A stretch of 64,000 nt of DNA from Aridibaculum aurantiacum (GTDB taxonomy: Bacteria > Bacteroidota > Bacteroidia > Chitinophagales > Chitinophagaceae): positions 434,001-498,000 of the forward strand of contig NZ_JAFEWC010000001.1 of the NCBI RefSeq assembly GCF_017355875.1, written 5' to 3'. The notes under the pieces were generated by a model. That model was not told where the DNA came from. It did no database searches and saw nothing but the letters and a program-made list of their open reading frames with translations. The stretch's first letter is position 1; each line of letters starts with the position of its first letter. Positions 42,496 through 51,237 of this stretch are shown one piece after another. A program made the translations under genes and the position numbers.

Positions 42496-43730
42496 TGAAG
42501 AAGATCTGCCTGATCACGCCGGGTCATATTTCATCCAATCCAAGGCTAGTGAAGGAAGCTGAATACTTTCAGCAACAAGGGTATCATGTACACCTTGTTT
42601 TTACACAATACCTGGAGTACTTGCAAAAGGAGGATGAGAAGATCATAAAGGCCAATAGGTTCAGTTATTCTGTTCTGGATTGGACTGGTAAAACCAAAAC
42701 TTCTGGTATAAGAAGACTTGCTTCTGGTTTGCTTCAGAAAATTGCATTTAAAGCAGTAGTTGTAAAAAGAGGGACAGTAGGCTCTGCTCATTTTGTGTCA
42801 CTGAACCGCAATTATCATTGGCAGAAACAGCAGGCTAGCAAAGTAAAAGCTGATTTATATATAGCGCACAACTTAGGCGCCTTGCCAGTTGCAGTTGCCG
42901 CCGCCAAGGTCAATCGTGCAAAATGTGGGTTTGATGCAGAAGATTTGCACACTCATGAGGTTTCAAATGACTCTACTCATCCAGATGTAGTATTGAAAAA
43001 ATCTGTAGAAGAGGCCCTGCTTCCAGAACTTACTTACATGATTGCAGCTAGTCCTCTTATTGCTGATAACTACCAGCAGTATCGCAAGAACAAGATTGAC
43101 ACTGTACTTAATGTTTTCCCCCGGTTAGAATTTACACCTGCTGAAATCAGTCCTGAAGAACCATTGAAGTTGTTCTGGTTCAGTCAAACCATTGGTCCTG
43201 GTCGTGGACTCGAAGAAGTTATTGGGGCATTAAATGAACTTCATGATAAAAATATTGAGATGCATCTTCTAGGAGCGCTTAGCTCTGAAGATGAAACTTA
43301 TTTCAATAGGTTAGCTGTTGAAAAGGTGCGGGAAAGAATACATTATTATCCTCCTATCTCGCCTGATGAGGTACTTCCGTTTTCAACAAACTTCCACGTT
43401 GGGCTGGCCGCGGAAACTGGATTTCCATTGAACAGGGACCTTTGCCTGACTAACAAGATCTTCACGTATATCCAAGGCGGGTTAGCTATTCTTGCCAGTG
43501 ATACGAAAGCTCAACAGCTATTTCTCCATCAGCATCCTAATTTAGGGTTTATCTACAAGAGGGGTGATAAAGCTGGAATTATAGATGCACTCGCAACCTA
43601 TTGCCATGATAAAAGCATCTTATCTACGCATCGTAAAAATGCTTACTCACTGGGGCAAAATGAATTAAACTGGGAGTTAGAAACTACGATTTATGAAACC
43701 CAGATATTGCCATCTGTGCTAGGCGCATAA
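42495..43730 (+). CDS. Glycosyltransferase, GT4-like
   Basis: 411 residues. ICLITPGHISSNPRLVKEAE is a common GT-B beginning in Bacteroidota capsule loci; the C-terminal lobe has LFWFSQTIGPGRGLEEVI and a weak nucleotide-sugar motif around AAETGFPLNRDLCLTNKIF (about 300-320) instead of the usual E-x7-E, so the donor site is divergent. Function as a sugar transferase is probable but less sure than for the neighbours. Confidence 0.75.
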   Translation: MKKICLITPGHISSNPRLVKEAEYFQQQGYHVHLVFTQYLEYLQKEDEKIIKANRFSYSVLDWTGKTKTSGIRRLASGLLQKIAFKAVVVKRGTVGSAHFVSLNRNYHWQKQQASKVKADLYIAHNLGALPVAVAAAKVNRAKCGFDAEDLHTHEVSNDSTHPDVVLKKSVEEALLPELTYMIAASPLIADNYQQYRKNKIDTVLNVFPRLEFTPAEISPEEPLKLFWFSQTIGPGRGLEEVIGALNELHDKNIEMHLLGALSSEDETYFNRLAVEKVRERIHYYPPISPDEVLPFSTNFHVGLAAETGFPLNRDLCLTNKIFTYIQGGLAILASDTKAQQLFLHQHPNLGFIYKRGDKAGIIDALATYCHDKSILSTHRKNAYSLGQNELNWELETTIYETQILPSVLGA

Positions 43731-43742
43731 TATCAACCCAAA

Positions 43743-45035
43743 TTGGCTTTGAAGAAAATTATTATTGTAGCTCCACATTTCCCTCCATCTAACCTTGCAG
43801 CCGTGCATAGAAGTAGGCTTTTTGCACAGCATCTACCTCAATTTGGATGGGAGCCTATTATTGTTACTGTTGATCCAGACTTTTACGAGGAAGAAAAAGA
43901 TCCTTATTTGGCAGAGACTTTACCAACCAATCTTCGTGTTGAGAAAGTTGGTGCATTACCTGTAAAACCTGTTCGTTTGGTAGGTGACATTGGAATAAGA
44001 GGTTTTTACCAGATGTACAAACGTATAGTCTCAATCATCAAGAAAGAGCAAATCGAATTTCTCTATATACCCATTCCTTCACATTTTGCAGCGCTCTTAG
44101 GTCGTCTTGTTTATGCCCGAACAAAAGTTCCATATGGCATTGATTATATTGACCCTTGGGTGAATACATGGCCTGGTACTGAAATAAAGTATAGTAAGCA
44201 TTGGTGGAGTATGAAAATGGCGGATTGGCTTGAGCCGATAGCTGTAAAGAATGCTTCACTTATTACTGGAGTTGCACCTGGATATTATTCTGCGGTTCTG
44301 GATAGAAACCCACATCTTAAGCAGCAAAGCGTTACAGCCGCCATGCCTTATGGGGGCGAAAGGTCTGATCATGCTTATATAAAAGAGAAGAAGATAAAGC
44401 CTTATCTTTTTGAGAAATCGAGTAGTAAGATTGATTTGGTTTATGCTGGAGCCATGTTGCCCAAAGCGTTCGGTCCATTAGAGCAGGTGCTTGAACAACT
44501 AAAGCTGCATCAAGCTGATTTCTCTAATGTAAGATTTCACTTTATTGGTACAGGCAAAAGTCCTAATGATCCTAATGGTTATAATATCAAGCCGATAGCA
44601 GAAAAGTTTGGCCTTTTTGGTGATTTGGTCTTTGAATATCCAAAGCGTATTCCTTACCTGGATGTGCTGGCACATCTTGAAGCTGCCGATGGGGCGTTCA
44701 TTTTAGGCAGCACAGAGGCTCATTACACTCCTTCCAAGGTTTATCAATCAGTTCTAAGTGGAAAGCCAATATTGGCTGTCCTTCACCAGGATAGTACAGC
44801 TTCTAAAGTTATAGAGGCAACTAATTCAGGATTGGCATTAACTTTCGCCGGTGAAAATGACCTTGCAACCATCGGAAGTCAGTTTGCAAGCAAGCTTAGC
44901 CAATACCTGGAGCTGATAAAGACATTTGATTCCGCTCAGGTAGACCTTCAAGCCTTTGATGAATTTTCTGCAAGAAATGTTACCAGGATCCTGGTTGAAG
45001 CGTTGGAGAAAGTAGCAGAAGGAGGAGCAAGATAA
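43743..45035 (+). CDS. Glycosyltransferase, GT4-like
   Basis: 430 residues from a TTG start at 43743 (12-nt gap). KKIIIVAPHFPPSNLAAVHR is the beginning of a GT-B group with a Pro-Pro-Ser loop. The C-terminal lobe has IDLVYAGAMLPKAFGPLEQVL and a divergent ILGSTEAHYTPSKVYQSVLSG (about 320-340) where Ser/Tyr replace the usual acidic residue. Shares one base with the following gene. Confidence 0.78.
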   Translation: MALKKIIIVAPHFPPSNLAAVHRSRLFAQHLPQFGWEPIIVTVDPDFYEEEKDPYLAETLPTNLRVEKVGALPVKPVRLVGDIGIRGFYQMYKRIVSIIKKEQIEFLYIPIPSHFAALLGRLVYARTKVPYGIDYIDPWVNTWPGTEIKYSKHWWSMKMADWLEPIAVKNASLITGVAPGYYSAVLDRNPHLKQQSVTAAMPYGGERSDHAYIKEKKIKPYLFEKSSSKIDLVYAGAMLPKAFGPLEQVLEQLKLHQADFSNVRFHFIGTGKSPNDPNGYNIKPIAEKFGLFGDLVFEYPKRIPYLDVLAHLEAADGAFILGSTEAHYTPSKVYQSVLSGKPILAVLHQDSTASKVIEATNSGLALTFAGENDLATIGSQFASKLSQYLELIKTFDSAQVDLQAFDEFSARNVTRILVEALEKVAEGGAR

Positions 45036-46189
45036 TGAAGAAGAAGCTTGCTATTATTGTTACGCACCCGATCCAGTATTATGCGCCGGTGTTTCAGTTA
45101 CTTGCCGAGCGTGGTTTGATAGATATAAAGGTCTTTTATACATGGGGGGAGGGAGCCAAAGCCAAATTTGATCCAGACTTTAAGCGCGCTGTAGATTGGG
45201 ATATCCCACTTCTGGATGGGTATAAGTATGAATTCGTTGCCAATTCATCTAAAGATCCAGGATCTCATAGCTTTTTTGGTATTAAAAACCCAAAGATTAT
45301 TGATGCTATAGAAACGTATTCTCCGGATGCAATATTAGTATATGGTTGGGCATACCACAGTCACCTAAAGATCATGAGACACTTTAGGTGTAAATGCCAC
45401 CTGATGTTTAGAGGTGATTCTAATTTACTTGAAGGAGGTAGCACTATCAAACGCTTTCTTCGTCAGCGCTTTCTTTCGTGGGTGTACAGCTCCATAACTA
45501 CCGCTTTGTATGTCGGCAGCCAGAATAAGAGATACTTCAAATATTGTGGTCTAGATGAGCAAAGGTTAGTATTTGCTCCACATTCTACAGATAATAACCG
45601 ATTTGGGGCACCAAGGGAAGAGGAAGCCAAAATTTTAAGATCGAAATTGGGTATTGAGGAAGAAGCCATAGTGATACTTTTTGCAGGTAAATTTCAGCAG
45701 ATAAAGAATGTTTCAATATTACTTGAGGCCTTTATTAAAGCTAATGTGGCTGGTTGTCATTTACTTTTGGTTGGAAATGGAGAACTAGAGGAAGAACTGA
45801 AAAAGACCAGCAATAACCGGCACAATGTTCACTTTCTGGAATTTCAGAACCAGAGCTACCTTCCAGTTATATACCAGGCTGCTGATATATTTTGCCTGCC
45901 ATCCCTACATGAAACATGGGGTTTAGCAGTGAATGAAGCTATGGCCGCCGGCAATGCTATTTTAGCGTCCCGCACAATTGGATGCGCAGTAGATTTGGTG
46001 GAAGAAGGTGGAAATGGTTATGTCTTTGATCCAACTTCTGTTTCAGATCTTCAGGATAATATGGAGAAGCTATGTGCAGATAGAATCAAGCTTATGAAAA
46101 TGAAAGTTCGTGGAAAGGAACTAATCAGAAATTGGTCTTTTGAGAAACAGGTTGAGGCCATTGAAGCGTGTGTAATAGACCATGAATAA
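45035..46189 (+). CDS. Family 4 glycosyltransferase
   Basis: 384 residues. IIVTHPIQYYAPVFQLLAE start, MFRGDSNLLEGG at about 125-136, IVILFAGKFQQIKNVSILLEA and PSLHETWGLAVNEAMAAG (about 288-305). Overlaps the membrane polymerase gene by 8 nt, tying its translation to it. Confidence 0.9.
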   Translation: MKKKLAIIVTHPIQYYAPVFQLLAERGLIDIKVFYTWGEGAKAKFDPDFKRAVDWDIPLLDGYKYEFVANSSKDPGSHSFFGIKNPKIIDAIETYSPDAILVYGWAYHSHLKIMRHFRCKCHLMFRGDSNLLEGGSTIKRFLRQRFLSWVYSSITTALYVGSQNKRYFKYCGLDEQRLVFAPHSTDNNRFGAPREEEAKILRSKLGIEEEAIVILFAGKFQQIKNVSILLEAFIKANVAGCHLLLVGNGELEEELKKTSNNRHNVHFLEFQNQSYLPVIYQAADIFCLPSLHETWGLAVNEAMAAGNAILASRTIGCAVDLVEEGGNGYVFDPTSVSDLQDNMEKLCADRIKLMKMKVRGKELIRNWSFEKQVEAIEACVIDHE

Positions 46190-47600
46190 AATTTTTGTTA
46201 TACTCAAGCTCATTGCTCCGTGGCTCATAGCTGAGTTACTTTCAATGGACGCTATATTATCTTACTACATTGCGTGGTTAGGTTCCATCTATGTCTTTTG
46301 GATTTGTTGGGTTCATGAAAAAGAAAAGTTTAGTGGCAGCGTTTCATCAATTGAAAGAGTGATGCGTCCTATTTTTTTATTGCATTTCATTTTTGCGGCT
46401 TTCATGTGCCTTACTTCGATCTTTTATTTTCTAGATCATTGCGGGTATTACAACTTTGAACAATTAGTAAAAGGATTCAAGCCCAACTCTGAAACTTTCC
46501 TCATAGCTAAGTGTCAACGATTGTCGCTGTTGGCTCATATAGCCTTAGTAGTTGGTATTTTATTATTGGTAGATAACAAGATTGAAGATAAGATCAAGGA
46601 CGATTTCAATGTTAAAAGAGATCCCTCTAATTTGATAATCAAGTTATGTATCGGAATATATGTGGCATCCATTGCCACTAAATTTGTTCCTGCCATCAAT
46701 CAGTTTTCAATTGGTCTCACAATGATGGCTCTTATTCTGTCCGCTGCACTTTTGATTGATGGCATAGTAAGTCGCGATACAAGAACTTCTTCTATTGGGG
46801 GAGGATTGTTTTTCCTATTCTTCATTGCTGCCACTCTTTCAGGTTATAAAGAAAACATTCTTAATTGTTTCATCATATTAGGTTGTATAGCTTATCCATA
46901 TTATAAGCGGTTAATAAACATAATTGCTGTTCCTTTATTTGTGCTGTTATTCTATGTGCTTCCAACATATGCTACTGTAATGCGAGAAAGCAACTGGTCG
47001 GGTAATTTATCAGCTGCGGAGGCGAGGGATCTTGCTATACAGCAAATATTAGAAGGGGATAAAGTAGCTGAAACTAATTGGGAATTCTTGACAGATCGAC
47101 TTTCGGAAATTGGAATGTTCACTCAATTTGTTAAGAAAACTCCTGAAAACATTGGATACTATGGTTTAGAAATTGTTCAGCAGTCAGTATTAGCAATAAT
47201 ACCAAGGGCATTTTGGCCTGGAAAACCAAATATGGAAGAAGTGTCAATGGAGCGGGTTCTAAAAGCAGAAGTGGTTGACGAAACATCTGCGGTTTCCGCT
47301 AAAACCCGTCCTGTGGTAGATGCTTATTTAAGCTTGGGAACTTTTGGTGTCGCCTTCTTTTTCTTGATACTTGGAGCTATTTGTCAGTGGCTAAATAATC
47401 AAAGTGAGCTTTTATTTGGAGGCTACAAGTTTGGATGCGTAGTCGTCTTCAATGGTATCTTTCACACTTTGTGGCGAGGAAACAACTTTGAGTTTATGAT
47501 CCCGAATATCTTCTGGGGTTTTATCCTTGTACTACTTCTTCATTATGTTTTAAAACGAATGCAAATTCTTGTTCCCGTAAATGAAATTACTCCAGATTAA
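46182..47600 (+). CDS. Wzy-like polysaccharide polymerase (multi-pass)
   Basis: 472 residues with about ten to twelve membrane helices and one larger periplasmic loop (about 270-370) containing IIPRAFWPGKPNMEEVS and KTRPVVDAYLSLGTFG, a pattern of O-antigen-polymerase-like proteins in Bacteroidota. Wzy enzymes join repeat units on the periplasmic side, which conflicts with a purely ABC-exported glycan; see the finding on the mixed pathway. An O-antigen ligase role is the main alternative. Confidence 0.72.
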   Translation: MNKIFVILKLIAPWLIAELLSMDAILSYYIAWLGSIYVFWICWVHEKEKFSGSVSSIERVMRPIFLLHFIFAAFMCLTSIFYFLDHCGYYNFEQLVKGFKPNSETFLIAKCQRLSLLAHIALVVGILLLVDNKIEDKIKDDFNVKRDPSNLIIKLCIGIYVASIATKFVPAINQFSIGLTMMALILSAALLIDGIVSRDTRTSSIGGGLFFLFFIAATLSGYKENILNCFIILGCIAYPYYKRLINIIAVPLFVLLFYVLPTYATVMRESNWSGNLSAAEARDLAIQQILEGDKVAETNWEFLTDRLSEIGMFTQFVKKTPENIGYYGLEIVQQSVLAIIPRAFWPGKPNMEEVSMERVLKAEVVDETSAVSAKTRPVVDAYLSLGTFGVAFFFLILGAICQWLNNQSELLFGGYKFGCVVVFNGIFHTLWRGNNFEFMIPNIFWGFILVLLLHYVLKRMQILVPVNEITPD

Positions 47601-48732
47601 CGCCTCTTATAAACCCGCTTATGTTTACGGTGGACCGACTATATCTGTTTCTACATTGTGTGAACATTTGTCTGAAGCAGGAGTTGCATTAGATGTAGTT
47701 ACAACAAATGCAAACGGTGAAAGTAATCTTGATGTTAGTAATGGGAAGAAAGTGGACGTTAATTCTGTGAACGTCATATACTTCCACCGGCTTACAAAAG
47801 ATCATTCGCATTTTACACCAGCTCTATATAAGCATCTTTATAATGAATTGAAGAATTATCAGTTGGTACATATCCATGCGTGGTGGAATTTTGTTTCGGT
47901 CGGAGCTGCTTTTGTTTGCAAGTTGAAAAGGAGAACATTTATTCTATCACCACGAGGAACGCTTAGCAATTACTCATTTTTTAATAGAACCTCGCTGCCA
48001 AAGCGCCTGTTTCATCAACTGGTGGGTAAATGGCTGTTGAAGCGGGCGATTTTCCAGGTAAGTTCGAAAAAAGAAGAGCAGGATATTTTACGTCTGTTCC
48101 CCAAAGCAAAGACGCATGTAATACCAAATTTTATAGAATTACCTAAACCTGGTGAAACCATAAGACTGATAAATACGTCTGATGAGTTTAAGTTGATCTT
48201 CTTTTCGCGAATTGAACAAAAGAAGGGGCTTGAGTTTTTACTTGCTGCGCTGGAACACTTAGATTTTAAATATACACTTGATATATACGGTGAGGGTGAA
48301 CCAGGTTATGTGGAAGAAGTAAAAAAGGTGGTGCCGGAAGCAGCAAAAGATAAAGTTTACTTCAAAGGACCTTTTTATGGTTCGCAGAAGTTTCAGTTAC
48401 TGGCAAACTATGATTTGATGGTTTTGCCTTCCTATGAAGAGAACTTTGCTAATGTAGTTATAGAAACCCTTTCTGTAGGTACGCCAGTGCTTCTGACAGC
48501 TAATATTGGTTTGTCTGATTATGTTGTAGCTAAAAACTTTGGCTGGTTGTGCGATCAAGATCCAGTTGATATTAGGACGAAGATCCAGTTGATCTATAGA
48601 GATGTGGAATCACGCAGGCGAATAGGAGAAGAGGCTCCCAAAGCAATAGAAAGAGATTTTTCTAAAGGAGCCTTGCTTTCTAAATATTTACGATTTTATG
48701 AAGAACGAATTCAATCAGGAAGTGAACAATAG
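47581..48732 (+). CDS. Family 4 glycosyltransferase
   Basis: 383 residues. Beginning LLQINASYKPAYVYGGPTIS, VHIHAWWNFVSVGAAF, SPRGTLSNYSF, C-terminal LIFFSRIEQKKGLEFLLAAL and PSYEENFANVVIETLSVG (about 283-300). This is the type seen with WcaF-like acetyltransferases in colanic-acid-like loci. The start overlaps the polymerase gene by 20 nt. Confidence 0.9.
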   Translation: MKLLQINASYKPAYVYGGPTISVSTLCEHLSEAGVALDVVTTNANGESNLDVSNGKKVDVNSVNVIYFHRLTKDHSHFTPALYKHLYNELKNYQLVHIHAWWNFVSVGAAFVCKLKRRTFILSPRGTLSNYSFFNRTSLPKRLFHQLVGKWLLKRAIFQVSSKKEEQDILRLFPKAKTHVIPNFIELPKPGETIRLINTSDEFKLIFFSRIEQKKGLEFLLAALEHLDFKYTLDIYGEGEPGYVEEVKKVVPEAAKDKVYFKGPFYGSQKFQLLANYDLMVLPSYEENFANVVIETLSVGTPVLLTANIGLSDYVVAKNFGWLCDQDPVDIRTKIQLIYRDVESRRRIGEEAPKAIERDFSKGALLSKYLRFYEERIQSGSEQ

Positions 48733-49618
48733 CTTACCCTATCATACACCCGTATCAGTTATTATATTAACTTTTAACGAGGAAAAGAACATTGTTGATT
48801 GCCTTGAGAGTGTAAAAGATTTTACCGATGATATAATAGTAGTGGATTCTGGCTCTACAGATGATACACTAATGCTTGTTGAACGCTATACATCCAACAT
48901 CTATCACCATCCTTTTGAAAACTACTCAAAGCAACGCAACTGGGCCATTGATAATGTAGATCTGAAGTATGATTGGATAATGAACATTGATGCTGATCAC
49001 AGGCTAACAAAAGAGTTCAAATCGGAATTAGCAGGCAAGTTCAGAGCAGGTATAAGACCAGGAATCGTAGGTTTCATGGCATCGAGAATCGGTTTGTTTA
49101 TGAATGGCTACATACGTCACGGAGGTAATTACCCGGTTTATCATGGAGTGGTTTTTAAGAAGGGGTTTGGCCAATGTGAAGACAAACTGTATGACCAACA
49201 CTTTCTCATTAATGGTGAGACTGAAAAATTAAATGGAGACATTGTTGACATAATTACAGACTCAATAGACACGTTTACCTTTAGACACAATAAATGGGCG
49301 ACACTTGAAGCCCGTGATGTAATGCAATTAATGGTTGATGCAGATAAACGCATTAAACCCAATAAAAAAGGTAACCTAATGGAGCGTAGAAGGTACCAGA
49401 GGATGAAGTATTATAGCTATCCTATTTTTCTTCGCGTCTTTGTATATTTCTTTTATAGATTTATATTGAAGGGCGGGTTTAGAGATGGGAAACCAGGCTT
49501 GATCTTCCACGTCTTACAAGGTTTCTGGTTCAGATTTTTGGTTGATGCAAAAATTTATGAAGCACGCATGGCGGCGGCGAAAGAATTGAAAAAAAAGAAG
49601 GAACTTGAACTAAACTGA
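48698..49618 (+). CDS. Family 2 glycosyltransferase, WaaE/KdtX-like
   Basis: 306 residues. VSVIILTFNEEKNIVDCLES, DDIIVVDSGSTDDT, SKQRNWAID and NIDADHRLT (about 95-102) match the WaaE-type beta-glycosyltransferase group, including the RHGGNYPVYHGVVFKKG block. C-terminal hydrophobic segment (YPIFLRVFVYFFYRFIL) then a Lys/Glu tail. Overlaps the preceding gene by 35 nt. Confidence 0.88.
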   Translation: MKNEFNQEVNNSLPYHTPVSVIILTFNEEKNIVDCLESVKDFTDDIIVVDSGSTDDTLMLVERYTSNIYHHPFENYSKQRNWAIDNVDLKYDWIMNIDADHRLTKEFKSELAGKFRAGIRPGIVGFMASRIGLFMNGYIRHGGNYPVYHGVVFKKGFGQCEDKLYDQHFLINGETEKLNGDIVDIITDSIDTFTFRHNKWATLEARDVMQLMVDADKRIKPNKKGNLMERRRYQRMKYYSYPIFLRVFVYFFYRFILKGGFRDGKPGLIFHVLQGFWFRFLVDAKIYEARMAAAKELKKKKELELN

Positions 49619-49624
49619 TTTATA

Positions 49625-50203
49625 ATGCAGCAGACAGTTGTACAAACACCTATTAGGGCAACCGTTGAATTCTCTCTTTATGATAATTCCTGGTACAAGC
49701 CAGGTGGTACCATCAAAAGAGCAATATGGTTTATTATAAACATTGTGTTCTTTAATAACAAGTTTGCTGTTTTTTCTCCATTAAAGGTGGCCTTGTTAAG
49801 GCTATTCGGTGCATCAGTGGGCAAAGGTGTGGTTATCAAACCTTCAGTGAACATAAAGTATCCATGGATGCTAAGCATTGGTGATCACTGCTGGATTGGT
49901 GAAAACGTTTGGATAGATAATGTTGCTCAAGTTGTTATAGGAAGAAACGTTTGTATATCCCAAGGAGCATATATTCTTTGTGGTAATCATGATTTTACTA
50001 CAGTTGGTTTCGATCTTATAGTTAAGCCTATAACCCTGGAGGATGGGGTTTGGATAGGAGCCAGGTCTACCGTTTGTCCAGGGGTAACTTGTAAAAGTCA
50101 TTCTATTCTTACTGTTCAGTCGGTGGCTACAAAAAACCTGAATGATTACACAATCTACCAGGGCATTCCGGCTGTTGCTGTCAAGTCCAGAATAATCAGG
50201 TAA
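49625..50203 (+). CDS. WcaF-like hexapeptide acetyltransferase
   Basis: 192 residues of left-handed beta-helix: KGVVIKPSVNIKYPWMLSIG, ENVWIDNVAQVVIGRNVCI and the catalytic-loop GNHDFTT (His about 121). The colanic-acid acetyltransferase WcaF/WcaB group has the same build and a short N-terminal helix. It likely O-acetylates a sugar of the polysaccharide or its precursor. 6 nt after the GT2 gene; a 189-nt gap follows. Confidence 0.88.
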   Translation: MQQTVVQTPIRATVEFSLYDNSWYKPGGTIKRAIWFIINIVFFNNKFAVFSPLKVALLRLFGASVGKGVVIKPSVNIKYPWMLSIGDHCWIGENVWIDNVAQVVIGRNVCISQGAYILCGNHDFTTVGFDLIVKPITLEDGVWIGARSTVCPGVTCKSHSILTVQSVATKNLNDYTIYQGIPAVAVKSRIIR

Positions 50204-50392
50204 ATGCAACCTATACTCCATGTAAATTGTCTTATAGTAGAAGCATCTACTCTATGAAAATTGCCAGAAGATTTTTCTACTCATCCTGGGTAGTTTTTCT
50301 GGAATTAGTAATAACAATATTTATGAAAGCTTCAATCTCCAATATTCTCAAAGACCTTAATCGTAAATCAAAAGTTTACATAGAAACAGGTT

Positions 50393-51133
50393 ATGAGAGT
50401 ATCGATCATTACAGTATGTTATAACAGCGCGGCAACAATTGCAGACACCATCAGGTCTGTTAGTAAGCAAAAATATCCTGATATTGAACACATTATTATT
50501 GATGGAGTTTCAACTGATGGAACATTAGACATCATTAAAAACAGCAGTTTCACGGGTACACTTGTATCTGAAAATGATAATGGGCTGTATGATGCAATGA
50601 ATAAAGGCATCAAGATGGCTACAGGAGACGTAGTGGGGATTTTAAATTCTGACGACTTTTATCCCGATGAAAATGTGATCACTGATGTTGTAAAGCATCT
50701 AATAGAACAGGATTGTGATGCTGTCTATGCTGACCTTGACTTCATCAACATGTCAAAACCTAAAAAGATCGTCCGTAAATGGCGCTCCGGTCAGTATAGG
50801 TACGAAAAGTTTAACTTCGGCTGGATGCCACCTCACCCTACTTTCTTTGTGAAGAGGGAAGTTTATGAAAAATACGGGTTGTTTAATACAGGCTTGAAAA
50901 GTGCAGCAGATTACGAGCTGATATTAAGATTTTTGTATGTGAACAAAGTGAAGGCGGAGTATCTTCCAAGAGTATTGGTGCACATGAGAGCTGGTGGGGT
51001 GAGTAACAGAAGTTTCTCCAATAGGCTAAAAGCTCACCTGGAAGATTACAAGGCTTGGCGGATAAATGGCGGTAGTCCGCATTGGTATACAATGGTTCTC
51101 AAACCACTGCGAAAAGTTTTTCAATATATGTAA
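50393..51133 (+). CDS. Family 2 glycosyltransferase, WcaA-like
   Basis: 246 residues. VSIITVCYNSAATIADTIRS, HIIIDGVSTDGT, LVSENDNGLYDAMNKGI and LNSDDFYPD (about 82-90) match the colanic-acid WcaE/WcaA-type short GT2 enzymes. The 189-nt spacer before it contains a 56-codon frame that is probably not a gene. Last gene of the first transcript; a terminator follows at once. Confidence 0.9.
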   Translation: MRVSIITVCYNSAATIADTIRSVSKQKYPDIEHIIIDGVSTDGTLDIIKNSSFTGTLVSENDNGLYDAMNKGIKMATGDVVGILNSDDFYPDENVITDVVKHLIEQDCDAVYADLDFINMSKPKKIVRKWRSGQYRYEKFNFGWMPPHPTFFVKREVYEKYGLFNTGLKSAADYELILRFLYVNKVKAEYLPRVLVHMRAGGVSNRSFSNRLKAHLEDYKAWRINGGSPHWYTMVLKPLRKVFQYM

Positions 51134-51139
51134 TTAAAG

Positions 51140-51160
51140 ATCCGCGGAAGCGGATTTTTT
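51140..51160 (+). terminator. Intrinsic terminator inside the exopolysaccharide locus
   Basis: ATCCGC-GGAA-GCGGAT, then TTTTT, 6 nt after the GT2 stop codon. It separates the 24-kb first operon from the asparagine-synthase-like gene. Confidence 0.88.
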
Positions 51161-51237
51161 TATTTTAATCGACAACTTGAGGAAAAGATATTTCATCATA
51201 TTGTTGTTCTAAATTCAGCCAATTAAGCAAATCGTGT

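Noticed and set aside
50227-50424. 65-codon frame between the acetyltransferase and the last GT2 gene
   Set aside because: TTG start and overlap with the GT2 gene; a 56-codon version from ATG 50254 has one hydrophobic stretch but no support beyond that.
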